Origin: an uncultured Gammaproteobacteria bacterium
GTDB taxonomy: Bacteria > Pseudomonadota > Gammaproteobacteria > Pseudomonadales > Azotimanducaceae_A
Reading direction: 5' to 3'
DNA: 18,023 nt
NCBI GenBank assembly: GCA_913041025.1
Contig: CAJWGQ010000038.1
Coordinates: forward strand, 1 to 18,023
Shown: positions 1 to 7,206 of the stretch, piece by piece
How positions within the stretch are numbered: position 1 is the first letter of the stretch
Layout of the letters: each line of letters starts with the position of its first letter
Position numbers and translations under genes: made by a program
Notes under the pieces: generated by a model
Told to the model about the DNA's origin: nothing
What the model saw: the letters and a program-made list of their open reading frames with translations, nothing else
Database searches by the model: none

Positions 1-282
1 TTGGTTTTTTGAGTGAAAAGATAGTCGATGTATTTAGAGAGGGGTCGAAGAATAGCTTTCATATTCCTTTTCTGTAAAGTTTCTAGACGGAGCTAATGAT
101 CCATTCGAAAATGAAACGCCTATGACATTTTCGTTAAATATTTCTTACAGTGCGGTTTAGTTTCTCTCTAATTGTTATCGGTTCTGGTTGAGTACACGCC
201 AAAGGTAATTCACCTTGATCCCTTTTTAGTCTCTGATATCACAGGTGTTACAACTCGTTGCAAGAAACATAACAAGGTTGAT
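1..282. other. AT-rich stretch without a convincing gene
   Basis: No reading frame here looks like a conserved protein. Frame 3 is open from the window edge to a stop at 75-77 (about 24 codons) and could be the tail of a gene lying to the left, but it is too short to judge. A TTG-started frame from 172 only becomes protein-like at 283, where the decayed MNW-family gene begins. No hairpin or terminator stands out. Confidence 0.4.
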
Positions 283-657
283 ATGAATTGGGGTGCATTA
301 GGAGCAATTGCTGAGCTATTAGGAGCTATAGCGGTATTTTTAACATTGGCGTACTAGACTATCCAAGCAACACAAAACGCAAGAGCAGTATAAGAACAAA
401 ACAAATTTTCTGCAGCTCACATCATGCAAGCCAATGGAAGCCAGCAAGACAAAATCCGGATCATATATTCAATGGCATAAGATTCTATATCTTTGAGAAA
501 CATTCGAGTCTCTTTTAGGAAACTTTCTGGGATTAACCCGACCTGGTTCCAGCGCATGGAAAGAAAAATAAACCTGAATAATTTTCTTTTTAAGAAGACT
601 GCTGCTCTCTTCAAGCATTCGGATCAAATCCATATGAAACATTTCTGTCATCAAAAT
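283..657 (+). pseudogene. Decayed MNW-family small membrane protein gene
   Basis: From ATG 283 the frame reads MNWGALGAIAELLGAIAVF, the same opening as the intact protein at 7346 (MNWDAIGAFGEWAGAIVVI). After LTLAY it hits TAG at 355-357, where the intact copy continues LVYLARQIKQNS. The same frame goes on with TIQATQNARAV, which fits the post-membrane QIKQN-type segment, then TAA at 391-393 and a third in-frame stop near 478. The rest of the frame, to a final stop near 657, no longer resembles the intact copy clearly. I read it as a full-length gene inactivated by nonsense mutations. Its eroded 3' end runs into the promoter region of the following glycosyltransferase gene. The intact homologue makes the family call fairly sure; the 3' boundary is uncertain. 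Confidence 0.6.
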
Positions 658-667
658 TGATCATAAT
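634..667 (+). promoter_or_regulatory. Candidate PhoB-dependent promoter of the agt-like gene
   Basis: ATGAAACATTTCTGTCAT at 634-651 matches 13 of 18 positions of the enterobacterial Pho box, with the second half-site CTGTCAT perfect. After 10 nt comes CATAAT at 662-667, five of six matches to a sigma-70 -10 box. In PhoB-activated promoters the Pho box replaces the -35 box at this distance. The start codon is at 715, giving a leader of about 40 nt. Found by eye and not scored against background. Confidence 0.5.
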
Positions 668-714
668 GAACTAGTATGGCTATCCATAAACTACTCTACA
701 ATGCATGTCGCTAA

Positions 715-1761
715 ATGAAGATCGCTCTAGTCACCGACGCCTGGTCACCGCAGATAAACGGAGTGGTTACAACCCTGAGTACGGTCTGCAAATATTTTGG
801 TTTACTGGCGGAATCAAAAAGTTCCACAATCAAGGTATTCCATCCGGGGATGTTCAGAACGACGCAGCTTCCGAACTACAAAGAGATCTCCTTGGCGGTT
901 AATCCATGGCGAATAAAACGCCTACTTGAAGATTTTCAACCAGATTGCGTTCACCTTGCAACGGAGGGCCCCCTAGGTTTGTGGGCGCGACGTTATTTAG
1001 TGCAAAACAAAAAAAAATTTACGACATCACTTCATACAAGATTTCCTGAATATATTAATGCGAGAATTGGTCTGCCAGTGCGCACTGGCTACAAAGTACT
1101 TCGCTGGTTCCATTCAGCTGCCAGCGAAACCTTGGTAACGACTCCATCGATGAAGGAGGCTCTTCAAGCCGAAAAATTTGAAAACCTTTCAATTTGGGGT
1201 CGCGGAGTTGATAGCGATTTATTTAACCCGACTCAAAGGAATCATCTAAAGGATCGCTCTATTCCGAGCCTCCTTTACGTAGGACGGGTAGCTATTGAAA
1301 AAAACATCGAAGAATTTTTGAAACTTAAAATTCACTCAGAGAAAATTGTTGTGGGCGATGGCCCTTTAAAAAAGGAGTTAGAAAGGAAGTACCCAAACAC
1401 AAAGTGGGTAGGATTCAAACGTGGAAAGGAACTCTCTAGATTCTATGCAAACGCAGACGTTTTTGTATTTCCCTCTCTCACCGATACATTCGGGGTTGTA
1501 ATGCTTGAAGCCTTAGCTTGCGGGACACCGGTAGCCGCGTTCCCTGTAACAGGACCCATAGACGTTATTGAGGAAGGCAAAACTGGTTCCTTAAACCTAA
1601 ACCTCGAGACGGCGGTAAAAAGAGCCCTCCTAGTAGACAGAACTTCGTGCAGACAATACGCGACTGATCAGAGCTGGAGAAAGATAAGCGAAAGGTTCGT
1701 ATCAATTTTAAGAGACCTAGATACGGGTAAACCTATTTTTCAGCACTTTAAAACCGTCTAA
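715..1761 (+). CDS. agt: Agt-like GT4 glycosyltransferase (diacylglycerol glycosylation)
   Basis: A 348-residue GT4, GT-B-fold glycosyltransferase. The N-terminal MKIALVTDAWSPQINGVVT and the middle motifs HLATEGPLGLWARR, TSLHTRFPEYINARIGLP and GRGVDSDLFNP are those of the group usually annotated as MgtA-like mannosyltransferases, which includes Agt, the partner of PlcP in lipid renovation. The C-terminal nucleotide-sugar site is present as SLTDTFGVVMLEALACGTP (D257-x7-E265) and PVTGPIDVI. The expected reaction is transfer of a sugar or uronic acid from a nucleotide sugar to diacylglycerol at the inner membrane face. No signal peptide or membrane segment is seen. The ATG start has no obvious Shine-Dalgarno site. 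The aminotransferase follows after 23 nt, so they are probably cotranscribed. Assignment to Agt rather than another GT4 rests on motifs plus the nearby plcP-like gene; the sugar cannot be told. Confidence 0.8.
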   Translation: MKIALVTDAWSPQINGVVTTLSTVCKYFGLLAESKSSTIKVFHPGMFRTTQLPNYKEISLAVNPWRIKRLLEDFQPDCVHLATEGPLGLWARRYLVQNKKKFTTSLHTRFPEYINARIGLPVRTGYKVLRWFHSAASETLVTTPSMKEALQAEKFENLSIWGRGVDSDLFNPTQRNHLKDRSIPSLLYVGRVAIEKNIEEFLKLKIHSEKIVVGDGPLKKELERKYPNTKWVGFKRGKELSRFYANADVFVFPSLTDTFGVVMLEALACGTPVAAFPVTGPIDVIEEGKTGSLNLNLETAVKRALLVDRTSCRQYATDQSWRKISERFVSILRDLDTGKPIFQHFKTV

Positions 1762-1784
1762 TATACAGACAAAACATACTGCGT

Positions 1785-3437
1785 ATGCAAATCACATTAA
1801 ATTATTGGGAAGTTGTCTTACTTCTGGCCGTGACAGTCTTCCTAAGCTATCACTTCATCCGACGTTTACAAATATCAGCGGCTAAACATCCCAGTCTTAT
1901 TGGGCACCCTAAAATACTTAGATTTTTGTCACAATTTACCCCTAGCTATAGCCTTTCTGAGAAAGAATTTTTTAGTTGTGATGGAGCGAACAAGGAAATA
2001 GCTGAGCTTAGAGAGGAAGCCTTTCTAAAACTTTCAAATCGTTTGCCACGGATAAATCACGAAACGAAAAAGAAACTGCAAAATTACCTTCCTGACGTTG
2101 ATTTTACCGACAGATATAGAGTCCCATATCAGTTCGCAAAGATAGTTAACCGGTCTCTCTCCGTGGACAATATAGTCCTTCAATCTAAATCCACTCAAAT
2201 AAGAGACTCCTCCAATGAGTGGTTTGATGATTTAAGCGGATCTTATGGTGTGAATCTATTTGGCTATGATTTTTACAAGGAATGCATGCGCCAAGGAAAC
2301 CTACTCACCGATGAATTAGGGCCAGTCTTGGGGCCATACCATCCTGTAATACTTGATGTCTCCGAGAAGTTGAGAGAAATCTCAGGACTTGACCAGGTAT
2401 CGTTTCATATGTCGGGTACTGAGGCCGTTATGCAAGCAGTGAGACTGGCAAGGTATCATTCTGGAAGAAAAAAAACCGTTCAGTTCTGCGGCGCTTACCA
2501 TGGTTGGTGGGACGGAGTCCAACCCGGTTTAGGTAACCCACGAAAAGTGGGAGATGTCCTCACACTTGCCGAAGGGAGCACTGGCGCCCTTAAAATCATT
2601 TCTCAGCGCAAAGATATCGCTTGTGTCTTAATAAATCCCTTACAGGCCATGCACCCAAACCAAAATGCCCCAGGCGATGGGACATTGATTTCGTTAAGAG
2701 ATCAAGAGAACTTTAATAAGGAAAAGTATACAAAGTGGCTGAGAGACTTGAGATTGGCCTGCGATAAAAACGATATTCCCTTAATTTTTGACGAGGTGTT
2801 TGTTGGATTCCGTCTCGCTAAAGGCGGAGCTCAGGAATTTTTTGGTACAAAGGCTGACCTCGTCACATACGGAAAGACACTAGGTGGAGGTTACCCAGTG
2901 GGTGTGCTTTGCGGAAAAACCGAGTTGATGCGGCGCTATGATCCAGACAGGCCGACCGATTTTAGTTTCGCAAGGGGAACCTTCAACTCCCATCCAAACG
3001 TACTTGGGGCGATGAAAACTTTCCTTGAAAAATTGGATGAGAAAAGTGCACAGGGGCATTACGATTGCCTCGAGTCTACCTGGACCAATCGGGCTGAATC
3101 CCTTAATCAAAGGCTCGCAGATCTAGATATTCCAATTCGCGTGAACAACATGGTCTCGGTCTGGACCGTGCAATATACTCGCCGCAGCAGATTCCATTGG
3201 TTATTCCAATATTATCTAAGAGCTAATGGCATCGCTCTAGGCTGGATCGGTACAGGCAAACTTATTTTCAGTCACGACTACAGTGAACGTGATTTTGAAA
3301 GAGTTGCAGACAAATTTGTTCAAGCTGCTTATGACATGCAGAATGGCAAATGGTTCTCCCACGAGGTGGTAGAGGAAAAAGCCGTCCTAAGGAGTTTACG
3401 TCGAGAGTATCTGCAAGCTTTCTTGGGTCGAAGATGA
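1785..3437 (+). CDS. Membrane-anchored class III PLP aminotransferase (GSA-type)
   Basis: A 550-residue fold-type I PLP enzyme of the class III (glutamate-1-semialdehyde aminomutase-like) group. Visible core motifs are MSGTEAVMQAVRLAR (S210-G-T), GAYHGWWDG, IFDEVFVGFR with D336 to bind the pyridine nitrogen, and VTYGKTLGGGYPVG with K364 as Schiff-base lysine. Unlike ordinary members (about 430 residues) it has roughly 130 extra N-terminal residues, beginning with a hydrophobic segment at about 9-25 (EVVLLLAVTVFLSY) followed by basic residues, which predicts a single N-terminal anchor with the enzyme in the cytoplasm. An insertion after INPLQAMHPNQN also differs from plain GSA aminomutase. It lies 23 nt after the agt-like gene. 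The best inference is amination of a membrane-associated keto or aldehyde substrate, as AMT domains of lipopeptide synthetases do. It is not a haem-pathway hemL by context. The substrate is unknown. Confidence 0.8.
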   Translation: MQITLNYWEVVLLLAVTVFLSYHFIRRLQISAAKHPSLIGHPKILRFLSQFTPSYSLSEKEFFSCDGANKEIAELREEAFLKLSNRLPRINHETKKKLQNYLPDVDFTDRYRVPYQFAKIVNRSLSVDNIVLQSKSTQIRDSSNEWFDDLSGSYGVNLFGYDFYKECMRQGNLLTDELGPVLGPYHPVILDVSEKLREISGLDQVSFHMSGTEAVMQAVRLARYHSGRKKTVQFCGAYHGWWDGVQPGLGNPRKVGDVLTLAEGSTGALKIISQRKDIACVLINPLQAMHPNQNAPGDGTLISLRDQENFNKEKYTKWLRDLRLACDKNDIPLIFDEVFVGFRLAKGGAQEFFGTKADLVTYGKTLGGGYPVGVLCGKTELMRRYDPDRPTDFSFARGTFNSHPNVLGAMKTFLEKLDEKSAQGHYDCLESTWTNRAESLNQRLADLDIPIRVNNMVSVWTVQYTRRSRFHWLFQYYLRANGIALGWIGTGKLIFSHDYSERDFERVADKFVQAAYDMQNGKWFSHEVVEEKAVLRSLRREYLQAFLGRR

Positions 3438-3444
3438 GCAGACC

Positions 3445-4050
3445 CTAGGTCTTTTGGGCAACATGATCCATCGGGTCTATCAGTTCTCCCTGAAGCAGTT
3501 TTATCGGAGCTCTATAATACATCTTCAGATCATGGAATGGATCTGTCAAAATTTTGGTAAACCAAACACAGCCTGTCTTAACGTCCATAATAAAGAACAA
3601 GTGGACAGTTCGAAAAATAACTGCAGCAATGCCCAAAGCAAACCAAAGCATACCCAAGCACTCTAAAAAAGTACGACCGGATTCTTCTTTAAACAAACCG
3701 AGTGCGCTGGGGTCAAGCATAAGCAAGATGGGGGTGGCAATCCAAACCGAGAGAAGCACAACCTTTCTCTTTAGGTTGTACCCGATTTTTATCGCCTCCT
3801 TCTGGTCGTGTTCTAATTGATTTACAGAGTCGAAACCTTTCGGTTCGAAAAAGAAGTGCCCAGCCTGCCTAATCCACATCGCTATAAACCAGCCAAGAAA
3901 GGCCGCTAGTGCCGCATTCACAAAGCAAAGAACATAAGTTGCGACGAAAGTTAATGCACTAAGAAAATGAAGGCTCTGATTTATCCGACTGTGATGGTAC
4001 AAACGATGGTCGTCCCATCTCTGCTTCTTCAGTTCTTTACTAAAAGACAT
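3445..4050 (-). CDS. Mpo1/DUF962-like membrane protein
   Basis: A 201-residue polytopic membrane protein. The start has a good Shine-Dalgarno site (GGAGG, 7 nt before ATG). It opens with a polar, histidine-rich segment (H15, H19, H20, H28 in the frame WDDHRLYHHSRINQSLHFLSA), then a hydrophobic pair, then GHFFFEPKGFD (H65), and ends with LTDPFHDLKMYYRAP (H173). The LHF-hydrophobic-GHFFFE layout is that of the DUF962/Mpo1 family, whose yeast member is an iron-dependent dioxygenase of 2-hydroxy fatty acids. Compared with short bacterial DUF962 proteins there are extra membrane segments (about 97-112 and 130-148). It is third in the leftward unit, 69 nt after the phosphatidylserine decarboxylase, and meets the aminotransferase gene tail-to-tail with 7 nt between. 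A lipid-modifying role is inferred; family membership is moderately sure. Confidence 0.6.
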   Translation of the reverse strand: MSFSKELKKQRWDDHRLYHHSRINQSLHFLSALTFVATYVLCFVNAALAAFLGWFIAMWIRQAGHFFFEPKGFDSVNQLEHDQKEAIKIGYNLKRKVVLLSVWIATPILLMLDPSALGLFKEESGRTFLECLGMLWFALGIAAVIFRTVHLFFIMDVKTGCVWFTKILTDPFHDLKMYYRAPIKLLQGELIDPMDHVAQKT

Positions 4051-4119
4051 TTAAATACCTCCATATAATGCGCTTCCAAAAGCTAACCCCTTTTTATGAC
4101 ATAGATGTTATGACAGCCA

Positions 4120-4992
4120 TTACGCCGTACGGATTAATGGTTGGCCATATTTGATCAATGCCCCTTGCTTGAGCGTCGAATCAAAACAAAAAGTATCGGG
4201 CGTAAACAGAAGAATCGTTGATCCGTGATGAAAATATCCCATTTCATTCCCCTTTTTATAGCTTCCATTCAAAGTGATAGGCGTTGGGTCGCCATATTCA
4301 AGATCAAAGGCTTTATCTAATCCGTGAATTTGAATACTGGCCACAAGCACTGCAGCGACCGGAACGATGAGCACTGTCTCACGGGATGCCGCTAGTTCAA
4401 AGGGAATAATTAACCGTTCATTCTTGCAGAATAATTCTGGCACTCGTTTAAGTGCTGGAGCATTAACATTCCACGTGTCACCGGACTGATAGGTCAAATT
4501 CTCTATCCTTCCGTCTGCTGGCGCATGAAACCGATGATACATTGTTGACCTCAAGCGAAGTGTGATAAATAGGCCGTTCCGATATCGAGAGGCAAGGGTT
4601 TCATCATTAAGAAGAGCTGCTAACGAGTAAGGAGCTCCTTTTATCTGCAATGCCTCAATACCGTCTAATCTGCCATGCGCACCTACGATGGCATCGCAAG
4701 GACTAGTTAGGTATTTAGGGTTTAAATCTATTTTTCGTGAACCTGGCTTAAGCTCCCTAATGAAACATTGATGGATACTCTTAAAATTCCTTTCCTTCGC
4801 CTCGCTTAAGTCGAGCCCAGAAGAGAAAACTTGCCAGAGATACAACGACAACCTTACAAATAATGGATTTTCGACGTGGCTTATTTTTCCAAAAAGTTGC
4901 GTGAGAAGACGCCTAGGCAAACGATTAGTAAAGAAGAAATTTAAAGCCTCAATAATTCTGAATTTTTCTACCGGTTTCAAATTCCCGTCCAT
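4120..4992 (-). CDS. psd: Phosphatidylserine decarboxylase proenzyme
   Basis: A 290-residue protein of the usual size for bacterial phosphatidylserine decarboxylase, which converts phosphatidylserine to phosphatidylethanolamine at the inner membrane using a self-made pyruvoyl group. The self-cleavage motif is seen as EMGYFHHGSTILLF, with cleavage expected between G257 and S258 to give beta and alpha chains. The charge-relay partners are visible: D100 in SPCDAIVGAHG, and the two histidines of MYHRFHAP (H153 and H156), matching the Asp-His-Ser arrangement of the E. coli enzyme. The residue before GST is H rather than the L of the common LGST motif. The gene starts 21 nt after plcP and is surely in the same operon. 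Whether this is the only psd of the genome, or an accessory copy tied to lipid turnover, cannot be seen here. Confidence 0.88.
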   Translation of the reverse strand: MDGNLKPVEKFRIIEALNFFFTNRLPRRLLTQLFGKISHVENPLFVRLSLYLWQVFSSGLDLSEAKERNFKSIHQCFIRELKPGSRKIDLNPKYLTSPCDAIVGAHGRLDGIEALQIKGAPYSLAALLNDETLASRYRNGLFITLRLRSTMYHRFHAPADGRIENLTYQSGDTWNVNAPALKRVPELFCKNERLIIPFELAASRETVLIVPVAAVLVASIQIHGLDKAFDLEYGDPTPITLNGSYKKGNEMGYFHHGSTILLFTPDTFCFDSTLKQGALIKYGQPLIRTA

Positions 4993-5013
4993 ACCAAGTA
5001 AAAATTTCTTACT

Positions 5014-5826
5014 TCATGCAGCCTTCTCTAAGGACAACTCAACTACTTTTTCAACCGAATTTTGTTCATCAAAATAGTTGTACAGCTCGAAGCTCCCGTC
5101 CTGCCGATGCAATATCGCTGTACAAGACTCTACCCAATCACCGCTATTCAAATATTTGAACCCTTCAATTTCCTTGATTGCGGCTTTGTGGGTATGTCCG
5201 CATATGACTCCGTCGATGTCTCGTGCGCGACATTCTTTAGCAACATTACTTTCGAAATCACCAACAAAGTTCACAGCCCTCTTGACACGATCTTTCGCCC
5301 ATCGAGACAACGACCAATACGGCAGTCCAACCAGAGTCCTAAACTTGTTCAGATAACGATTCAAGCGGAGTAAGAAGTTATATCCAATATCGCCTATCAC
5401 TGAAACCCAGCGAGCGTATGTCGTAACAACATCAAATTGGTCACCATGTATCACAAGGAAATTACCGCCACGATCGTCGGAATAAATGCATTCGTCGACA
5501 AGTTCGATGCACCCCATGTCTACACCAGAATAGCGACGAAGGAACTCATCATGGTTTCCGGTGATATAAGTAACCTTCATTCTTTTATTCGCGTTGTGCA
5601 GCACATATTTCATAAGAATCATGTGTTCGTCCGGCCAAAACAGTTTTTGTTTCAGTCTCCAACCGTCAACTATGTCTCCCACCATATAAAGGTGTTCACA
5701 TTCATTGTTTTGAAGAAAGTCAAGAAGCTTGTCGGCTTGGCTGCCTTTTGAGCCGAGGTGAACGTCTGAGATGAATATCGCTTTGTGTTTATTAGCGTTG
5801 AAAGGTGTCAAAGCTTTAGAAGACAT
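5014..5826 (-). CDS. plcP: PlcP-like metallophosphoesterase (phospholipase C)
   Basis: A 270-residue calcineurin-like phosphoesterase. All metal-binding blocks are present: ISDVHLGSKG (D21, H23), VGDIVDGW (D51), ITGNHDEFLRRY (N91, H92, D93), VIHGDQFD (H127) and VICGHTHKA (H211, H213). The sequence between blocks (PYWSLSRWAKDRVKRAVNF, YLNSGDWVESCTA) is that of the LpxH-like group often annotated UDP-2,3-diacylglucosamine diphosphatase, which contains PlcP, the enzyme that hydrolyses phospholipids to diacylglycerol in phosphate-starved rhizobia and marine bacteria. PlcP is preferred over true LpxH because an Agt-like gene lies 3 kb away and a Pho-box-like site lies 49 nt upstream. The start has GGAG 10 nt before ATG. 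It heads a leftward unit with psd and the Mpo1-like gene. Confidence 0.8.
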   Translation of the reverse strand: MSSKALTPFNANKHKAIFISDVHLGSKGSQADKLLDFLQNNECEHLYMVGDIVDGWRLKQKLFWPDEHMILMKYVLHNANKRMKVTYITGNHDEFLRRYSGVDMGCIELVDECIYSDDRGGNFLVIHGDQFDVVTTYARWVSVIGDIGYNFLLRLNRYLNKFRTLVGLPYWSLSRWAKDRVKRAVNFVGDFESNVAKECRARDIDGVICGHTHKAAIKEIEGFKYLNSGDWVESCTAILHRQDGSFELYNYFDEQNSVEKVVELSLEKAA

Positions 5827-5858
5827 ACTTGTTTGTCTCCAAGTGGTTAACTGAGTGA

Positions 5859-5892
5859 ATTTTCTAGCCTACTCATGATAGACGGATGACGT
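5859..5892 (-). promoter_or_regulatory. Candidate Pho box and -10 of the plcP unit
   Basis: Read on the minus strand, positions 5892-5875 give ACGTCATCCGTCTATCAT, two direct half-sites 11 nt apart that match 12 of 18 Pho-box positions (half-sites 5/7 and 6/7). Ten nt further is GAAAAT (four of six to a -10 box), overlapping TAGAAA. The box ends 48 nt before the plcP start. It is weaker than the site at 634 but has the same geometry. Confidence 0.4.
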
Positions 5893-5904
5893 TTTCGTGA
5901 TGTT

Positions 5905-6057
5905 TTAATTACAAAACGAACAATCTATTACATGCTTGCCGTCTTCTAATAACAATCCGTTCTCTTTCAGTTTCCCAATGCATCCCAATTCATAGTCCTT
6001 CTCCTTTAAGCAATGAATCGAGTACAAGAAATCGCCAACGCCTGAGTAGGTTGCCAT
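5905..6057 (-). CDS. Putative 50-aa cysteine-containing protein
   Basis: The frame from ATG at 6057 reads MATYSGVGDFLYSIHCLKEK... and ends ...VIDCSFCN, 50 residues. It has four cysteines, the last two as CSFC, and a mixed, soluble composition; I do not recognise a family. The frame is open upstream to a stop at 6106-6108 with no better start, and there is no clear Shine-Dalgarno site, so it could be the tail of a broken longer gene. It ends 78 nt before plcP and is divergent from the recombinase fragment. A competing reading exists: from 5993 a different frame starts ATG-AAT-TGG-GAT-GCA like the MNW family but stops after eight codons. Real coding is likely but not sure. Confidence 0.4.
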   Translation of the reverse strand: MATYSGVGDFLYSIHCLKEKDYELGCIGKLKENGLLLEDGKHVIDCSFCN

Positions 6058-6102
6058 ACGCCCTGCACATATAGATAAAGGAGAGTGGAGATATTTTGAG
6101 GG

Positions 6103-6459
6103 ATGTTAATTAGGCGTAGTCATAATCAAACGAGAATAGAGATGCAGATCCCTGTAGCACATCTGCTTCACAGTGTGCCTAGTCAGAATACTCATTCCAC
6201 TCTGCCCACCATTGAAGATGCCATGAAGTTGTATCTAAAGGTGAAGGGAGAGAACAAGCAGAAGACCTTCTTTACACACACAAGAAGAAGCGTGGACTAT
6301 CTAATCCAATGCCTTGGCTGCCACTCACTGGATCAACATTCCGGTGCAGACGCAGCCAAATTCAGAGATTGGTTACGCAACAAGAAATTAAGTACAGCTT
6401 CCATTCAAAGGAACTTCTTTATCGGGAACTTCTTCCTCGCAATATCTGACTCAGGGTAG
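6103..6459 (+). pseudogene. Tyrosine recombinase N-terminal fragment (truncated)
   Basis: Residues about 35-107 (TLPTIEDAMKLYLKVKGENK onwards, then TRRSVDYLIQCLG, ADAAKFRDWLRNKKLSTAS) have the pattern of the SAM-like core-binding domain of phage-type integrases. Homologues continue for about 250 more residues with the catalytic R-H-R-Y domain; here family resemblance stops after SIQRNF at about 6417, and the frame ends in 14 unrelated residues that overlap the end of the cupin gene. No catalytic residue remains, so this is a dead stump of a mobile element. The break sits in a 10-nt direct repeat (6410-6419 and 6425-6434). Confidence 0.7.
6410..6434. repeat. 10-nt direct repeat at the integrase/cupin junction
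   Basis: GGAACTTCTT occurs at 6410-6419 and again at 6425-6434, 15 nt apart. It spans the point where the recombinase fragment loses family resemblance and where the cupin stop codon (6419-6421) lies. Such microhomology is what an illegitimate deletion or insertion junction leaves, but a repeat this short could also arise by chance. Confidence 0.5.
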
Positions 6460-6868
6460 ATCGGGACAGCACTGAGCCATCTTTTGCCAGGGTATCAGCC
6501 AATTGATCATCCGTAGTAAAGAGGTTAAAGAGCACAAGCGCCCCATCGGGTCCACCCATTTCCATATGGACGTCACCCGGCCCCTTGGTCGCATAGTCAC
6601 CAGTTTTTCTAATGCGCCGGCCCTTTTCGCTACCGCTCTCAAGATCAATATCAATTACATGGAGTTCACCTGACAGCACAGTGGAGGTGATGTAGCCAGT
6701 ATGCTTATGGAAGTGGCAGTAAGCATTGGGTGCCCAGCGATATAGAAGATCGACATGGCCGTCGTCTCTTGCTGAAAGCAGTGCAGCGGCGTAATCGATG
6801 GGATAATCAAATTTGTCGGTCCCAGTGAAGTGCTTCCATCTTAAATTATCGTTTTCGATTAGATTCAT
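6419..6868 (-). CDS. Cupin-domain protein (ChrR-like)
   Basis: A 149-residue single-domain cupin. The first cupin motif is CHFHKHTGYITSTVLSGELH, with H52, H54 and/or H56 and E68 as likely metal ligands; the second is KGPGDVHMEMGGPDGALVLF with H101. It resembles the small ChrR-like or acetylacetone-cleaving-type cupins that bind Fe or Zn; the reaction cannot be told. The start is supported by GAGG 7 nt before ATG. The last residues (about ILRGRSSR) come from DNA shared with the antisense recombinase fragment, so the native C-terminus may have been replaced at the junction. No partner gene such as a sigma factor is nearby. Confidence 0.75.
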   Translation of the reverse strand: MNLIENDNLRWKHFTGTDKFDYPIDYAAALLSARDDGHVDLLYRWAPNAYCHFHKHTGYITSTVLSGELHVIDIDLESGSEKGRRIRKTGDYATKGPGDVHMEMGGPDGALVLFNLFTTDDQLADTLAKDGSVLSRSTLSQILRGRSSR

Positions 6869-6944
6869 CAGGTGTCCTCATTTTTTACAATCGACCACAA
6901 CAGAGTAGAAATTATTCCACATTAACGGAGTGCACATAACGCTA

Positions 6945-7091
6945 TTAATCTTCGTTTTGATCTTTTCGTTTTCGCCACCCAAGTGCTGCGCCAATTGCAA
7001 CGCCTACCGCAATCCATGCTGGTTCATTTGTGGCGGCAAAGACTGCTGCCCCTATTCCGATCCAAACAGCAATCCAGGTTCCAGTATTCAT
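6945..7091 (-). CDS. 48-aa small hydrophobic membrane protein
   Basis: The frame from ATG 7091 reads MNTGTWIAVWIGIGAAVFAA, then TNEPAWIAVGVAIGAALG, and ends WRKRKDQNED. It predicts two glycine/alanine-rich membrane helices (about 6-20 and 26-38) separated by a short polar turn, with a basic tail. Clean hydrophobic-polar-hydrophobic organisation and glycine spacing like glycine zippers argue for real coding. The upstream ribosome site is weak (AGAG). It lies 77 nt after the divergent-free start of nothing else: its nearest neighbour on this strand is the cupin gene downstream (start 6868). Function unknown. Confidence 0.55.
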   Translation of the reverse strand: MNTGTWIAVWIGIGAAVFAATNEPAWIAVGVAIGAALGWRKRKDQNED

Positions 7092-7190
7092 TTTTTTCTC
7101 TATCAATTAATCTCATGAAATCTACTTTACCATAACAGATTTGACCAAGTTGCGAGATTGACCTACGCCAGCACCTTTACCAAACAACAC

Positions 7191-7206
7191 ATCAGACGCA
7201 TCTGAT
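7191..7206. repeat. Inverted repeat (6-bp arms, 4-nt loop)
   Basis: ATCAGA-CGCA-TCTGAT forms a perfect hairpin or a dyad operator between the 48-aa gene and the MNW-family gene. Neither strand has a T-tract after it, so it is not a standard terminator. A little further, CCTTA is repeated three times at 7256-7270. No gene is seen between 7092 and 7345. Confidence 0.35.

Noticed and set aside
1..77. C-terminal end of an upstream gene in frame 3
   Set aside because: Only 24 codons with no recognisable pattern; cannot be supported.
3440..3455. AGACC-CTA-GGTCT-TTT as a shared terminator between converging genes
   Set aside because: Only 5 bp with a 3-nt loop and a short T-run; too weak to call, though the 7-nt gap means some shared terminator is likely.
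5437..5751. 104-aa and similar frames on the plus strand across plcP
   Set aside because: Shadows of the metallophosphoesterase, which has every metal-binding motif on the minus strand.
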